A stretch of 64,000 nt of DNA from Phycisphaera sp. (GTDB lineage: Bacteria; Planctomycetota; Phycisphaerae; Phycisphaerales; UBA1924), in assembly GCA_020639255.1 (NCBI GenBank), contig JACKGZ010000008.1, positions 1-64,000 of the forward strand, given 5' to 3'. The position numbers and the translations under genes are program-made. Below the pieces are notes generated by a model that was given only the letters and a program-made list of their open reading frames with translations, was not told the origin of the DNA and did no database searches. Each line of letters opens with the position of its first letter. The first letter of the stretch is position 1. Below, one piece after another: positions 62,213 through 64,000 of this stretch.

Positions 62213-62425
62213 GGGAATGTAGCAGGCCGTGAACACGTGTCAAGCCGGCCACGCACATTGCACACATTCCGTCACGGCAAGCCGTTCTTCTTGCGGACCA
62301 ATCTCGCCTTCACAGCCACTACACACAAATCGACAGCCTTTCGCTCGTGGTGTTGATTTGGTACCACCTCGGCCGCCCTATGTGGTAGCCAATATTAATT
62401 CAGGATCTGTCTGCTCGTGCGTCAG
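62213..62425. other. Gap between metB-type leader and the protease stop
   Basis: It holds the promoter at 62216-62243. The remainder (62244-62425) is AT-richer and has no gene; GGTACCAC and GTGGTAGCC near 62359-62390 can form a weak hairpin. No clear terminator follows the protease gene. Confidence 0.5.
62216..62243 (-). promoter_or_regulatory. Promoter of the methionine operon
   Basis: On the minus strand a perfect TTGACA (62238-62243), a 16-base spacer and TACATT (62216-62221). The predicted start point near 62209 falls at the first base of the riboswitch. Confidence 0.7.
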
Positions 62426-64000
62426 CTAGCACCCAGAATTGTAGCTGGCTATCCAAGCGGCAAAGTCACCACTGTCGAGACCACCATTCTCATTGCAATC
62501 GGCCTTCATGCTCCCGCTATTGTAAGCGGCAATCCAACTCGTGAAGTCATCATCATCGACGATGCCGTCGCGATTCACATCTCCTGTGCAAGCGCGGTAA
62601 TACGTGGTAATACGGACGTCATCGAGCATGGCCTCGAGCAGTTCGTCACCGCCGTTGTCGGTGCCATTATTGTCGATCACTCGGATGCGGACCTGGAATT
62701 CGTCCGTGTACTCGTCATCCGACGCATCGATCTCGAACTCTCGGTAAATCCAGCCACAAGAGTTATAATATCGGACTGGATCTTCGATTGTTCTCCACGC
62801 TGAGCCGTCGCCAGTAATATCAACACTGATACTTGTAGATCCGTCGCTCTGCTCTCCAAACCACCGCCAATACGACACCTTCGCTTTTGTGGCAGTGCCG
62901 CCGGGCGGGGTGAGATCGAACACCGGGGAGTACAACACTGTGCCAGCCGGGCTCGAAGTGGGTGCATCCACATCGCTTGTGAATGGATCGCCACTGGTTA
63001 CGGCCATGCCTGTCACAAAGCAGTACGTGCCCCCGTGCGCATCGCCATCCTGCGCAACCGAGGCATCCGGATCACCACGCTCCCACGCTCCGGAAACGCC
63101 AGTGTCCGTGATCACGGTCCAGCCATCCGAGCCGCTCTCAAACCCGGTCTCGTGAACGAGCACCTCTTCATCGAGTTCAACGATGAATGGTTCGCGGTCC
63201 TCTGAAGCCAGATCGATTGGAAGTGTCTTAGTGAGAACCTGTGTCGGTATCGCCTCGAAAGATGACTCCAGATATAGCTCGAGTCTGCTCGCCGCCATGG
63301 GTGCAACCACAACCGCTTCGCGTACTCCGTTCATGTCCGGCGAACCGAATGTGACTTCAGCATAAGAAGTTCCCGTGTCCGGCTTGACAAAGAGACGCAG
63401 CGGGTCGATTCCTGTCACCGCTGAAGATTCTCGCATGTCGATCTTCGCACGGACCGTGAAGTCACAACCTCGCCCGATCGACTCGGGGATCGGATCGACA
63501 AGTTCGATGTCCGGGAAGAGGTACGGCGTCTCCATAGCAGCGCCAATATCAAGCGTGCCAACAGCAGAAGTACGATCACCTAAAGTAGATATCGGTTGAA
63601 AATGGGTCGACGCTCGGCTCGCTGTATCTATGAGGTGCTTTCGAATATCCGCCGCGTCCCAATATGTCGTCGTCAGCACATCATCCTTGTATGACTGCAG
63701 CAAAGCCGCGGCGCCTGCCATGTGTGCTGTGGCCGATGAAGTACTTCCAAAAGCTACATTCTGCACACATTCTGAATATCCATTTGTTGCCGGACTATTC
63801 GTGGCAATAATCGTTGTGACATTCATCAGACCTGGCGCGAGAAGGTCCACGCCATCGCTGGCCCACGTGCTACTCCCGTTCGGGAGCAGATCACCGACGC
63901 ATATTAAGTTGGGAAGATCAACAGCTCTGGAGGGAAAGATCGTTTCTGCGGAATTACCCGCGGCAAATACAAAGAGATGATCCGGGTATGAAACCGAAGC
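62426..64000 (-). CDS. Subtilisin-like (S8) protease with GC-type dockerin anchor, N-terminus outside window
   Basis: The frame is open to base 64000, so the N-terminal part with the catalytic Asp and probably the His is missing; 524 residues are seen. Residues near the edge read HLFVFAAGNSAETIFPS (oxyanion Asn) and then GVDLLAPG, and the catalytic Ser is in FGSTSSATAHMAGAAALL. A beta-sandwich (about 150-240) and a jelly-roll part (about 255-465; VSYWRWFGEQSDGS, VRIRVIDNNG) follow. The end has the twin EF-hand anchor in a diverged form (TGDVNRDGIVDDDDFTSWI, DCNENGGLDSGDFAAWI). Exported protein degradation is the likely role. It is less GC-rich than the methionine operon beside it. Confidence 0.88.
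   Translation of the reverse strand, partial: ASVSYPDHLFVFAAGNSAETIFPSRAVDLPNLICVGDLLPNGSSTWASDGVDLLAPGLMNVTTIIATNSPATNGYSECVQNVAFGSTSSATAHMAGAAALLQSYKDDVLTTTYWDAADIRKHLIDTASRASTHFQPISTLGDRTSAVGTLDIGAAMETPYLFPDIELVDPIPESIGRGCDFTVRAKIDMRESSAVTGIDPLRLFVKPDTGTSYAEVTFGSPDMNGVREAVVVAPMAASRLELYLESSFEAIPTQVLTKTLPIDLASEDREPFIVELDEEVLVHETGFESGSDGWTVITDTGVSGAWERGDPDASVAQDGDAHGGTYCFVTGMAVTSGDPFTSDVDAPTSSPAGTVLYSPVFDLTPPGGTATKAKVSYWRWFGEQSDGSTSISVDITGDGSAWRTIEDPVRYYNSCGWIYREFEIDASDDEYTDEFQVRIRVIDNNGTDNGGDELLEAMLDDVRITTYYRACTGDVNRDGIVDDDDFTSWIAAYNSGSMKADCNENGGLDSGDFAAWIASYNSGC

Overview
The window looks like chromosomal DNA of a planctomycete, most probably of the Phycisphaerales. The clues are high GC, several secreted proteins ending in the same twin EF-hand (GC-type dockerin) anchor, two prepilin-like proteins with the GFTLIELLVVIAIIALLIG signal and H-X9-DG type ends, a PEP-CTERM-like protein, and short operons with ATGA overlaps. 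This placement is an inference; no rRNA gene is present. I saw no tRNA, rRNA, CRISPR array, insertion sequence or prophage.

Layout. 0-5 kb: the end of purL, a prepilin-like gene behind a dockerin-type secreted gene with a possible Fur-type operator, then ribE-ruvC-sigma54 activator with overlapping ends on the minus strand. 5-14.4 kb, mostly plus strand: a PQQ-propeller lipoprotein, purH, a giant WD-like repeat protein, an HNH protein, gluQ, a DUF192 lipoprotein and an RsbU-type phosphatase, with a small PCD gene on the minus strand. 14.4-25.5 kb, minus strand: gyrA-STAS-TrkA_C membrane protein-ABC ATPase, a secreted protein with a possible AMMECR1-like part, a cytochrome P450, a possible immunity-type protein, and rpsA. 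26-41.5 kb: gdhA, a seven-heme cytochrome with a HAF-repeat protein, a scar made of the 3' ends of a second SDR and a second gdh gene, then SDR, nfo, a TPR lipoprotein, queF, a YhaM-like nuclease, a LON-domain protein, GT2 with LAB_N, ferredoxin, and small membrane proteins set among palindromic repeats.

41.5-58.9 kb is a carbohydrate locus. It holds a clan GH-A-like lipoprotein, a large six-hairpin glycosidase-like protein, a GH94 phosphorylase, a sugar ABC importer (binding protein and two permeases), a glucoamylase/GH144-like enzyme, a LacI regulator and an MsmK-type ATPase. A prepilin-like gene and a one-helix protein gene lie inside the phosphorylase-transporter operon with overlapping start and stop codons. 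Two LacI/cre-type operators sit just after the -10 boxes of two promoters. A reasonable model is extracellular cleavage, ABC import, intracellular phosphorolysis and LacI control; the sugar cannot be read from the sequence.

58.9-62.2 kb is a methionine/aspartate operon (metB-type gene, short aspartokinase, asd) behind a strong promoter and a SAM-type riboswitch. The window ends inside a subtilisin-like protease with the same dockerin-type anchor.

Dispersed palindromic repeats mark many gaps: a paired-hairpin family (four full copies and a half copy), a GGGGAGAGGG type, a CCCCTCGC type and a heptamer block. The 7.9-10.3 kb gene, the 23.0-23.7 kb gene and the terminal protease look less GC-rich than their neighbours.
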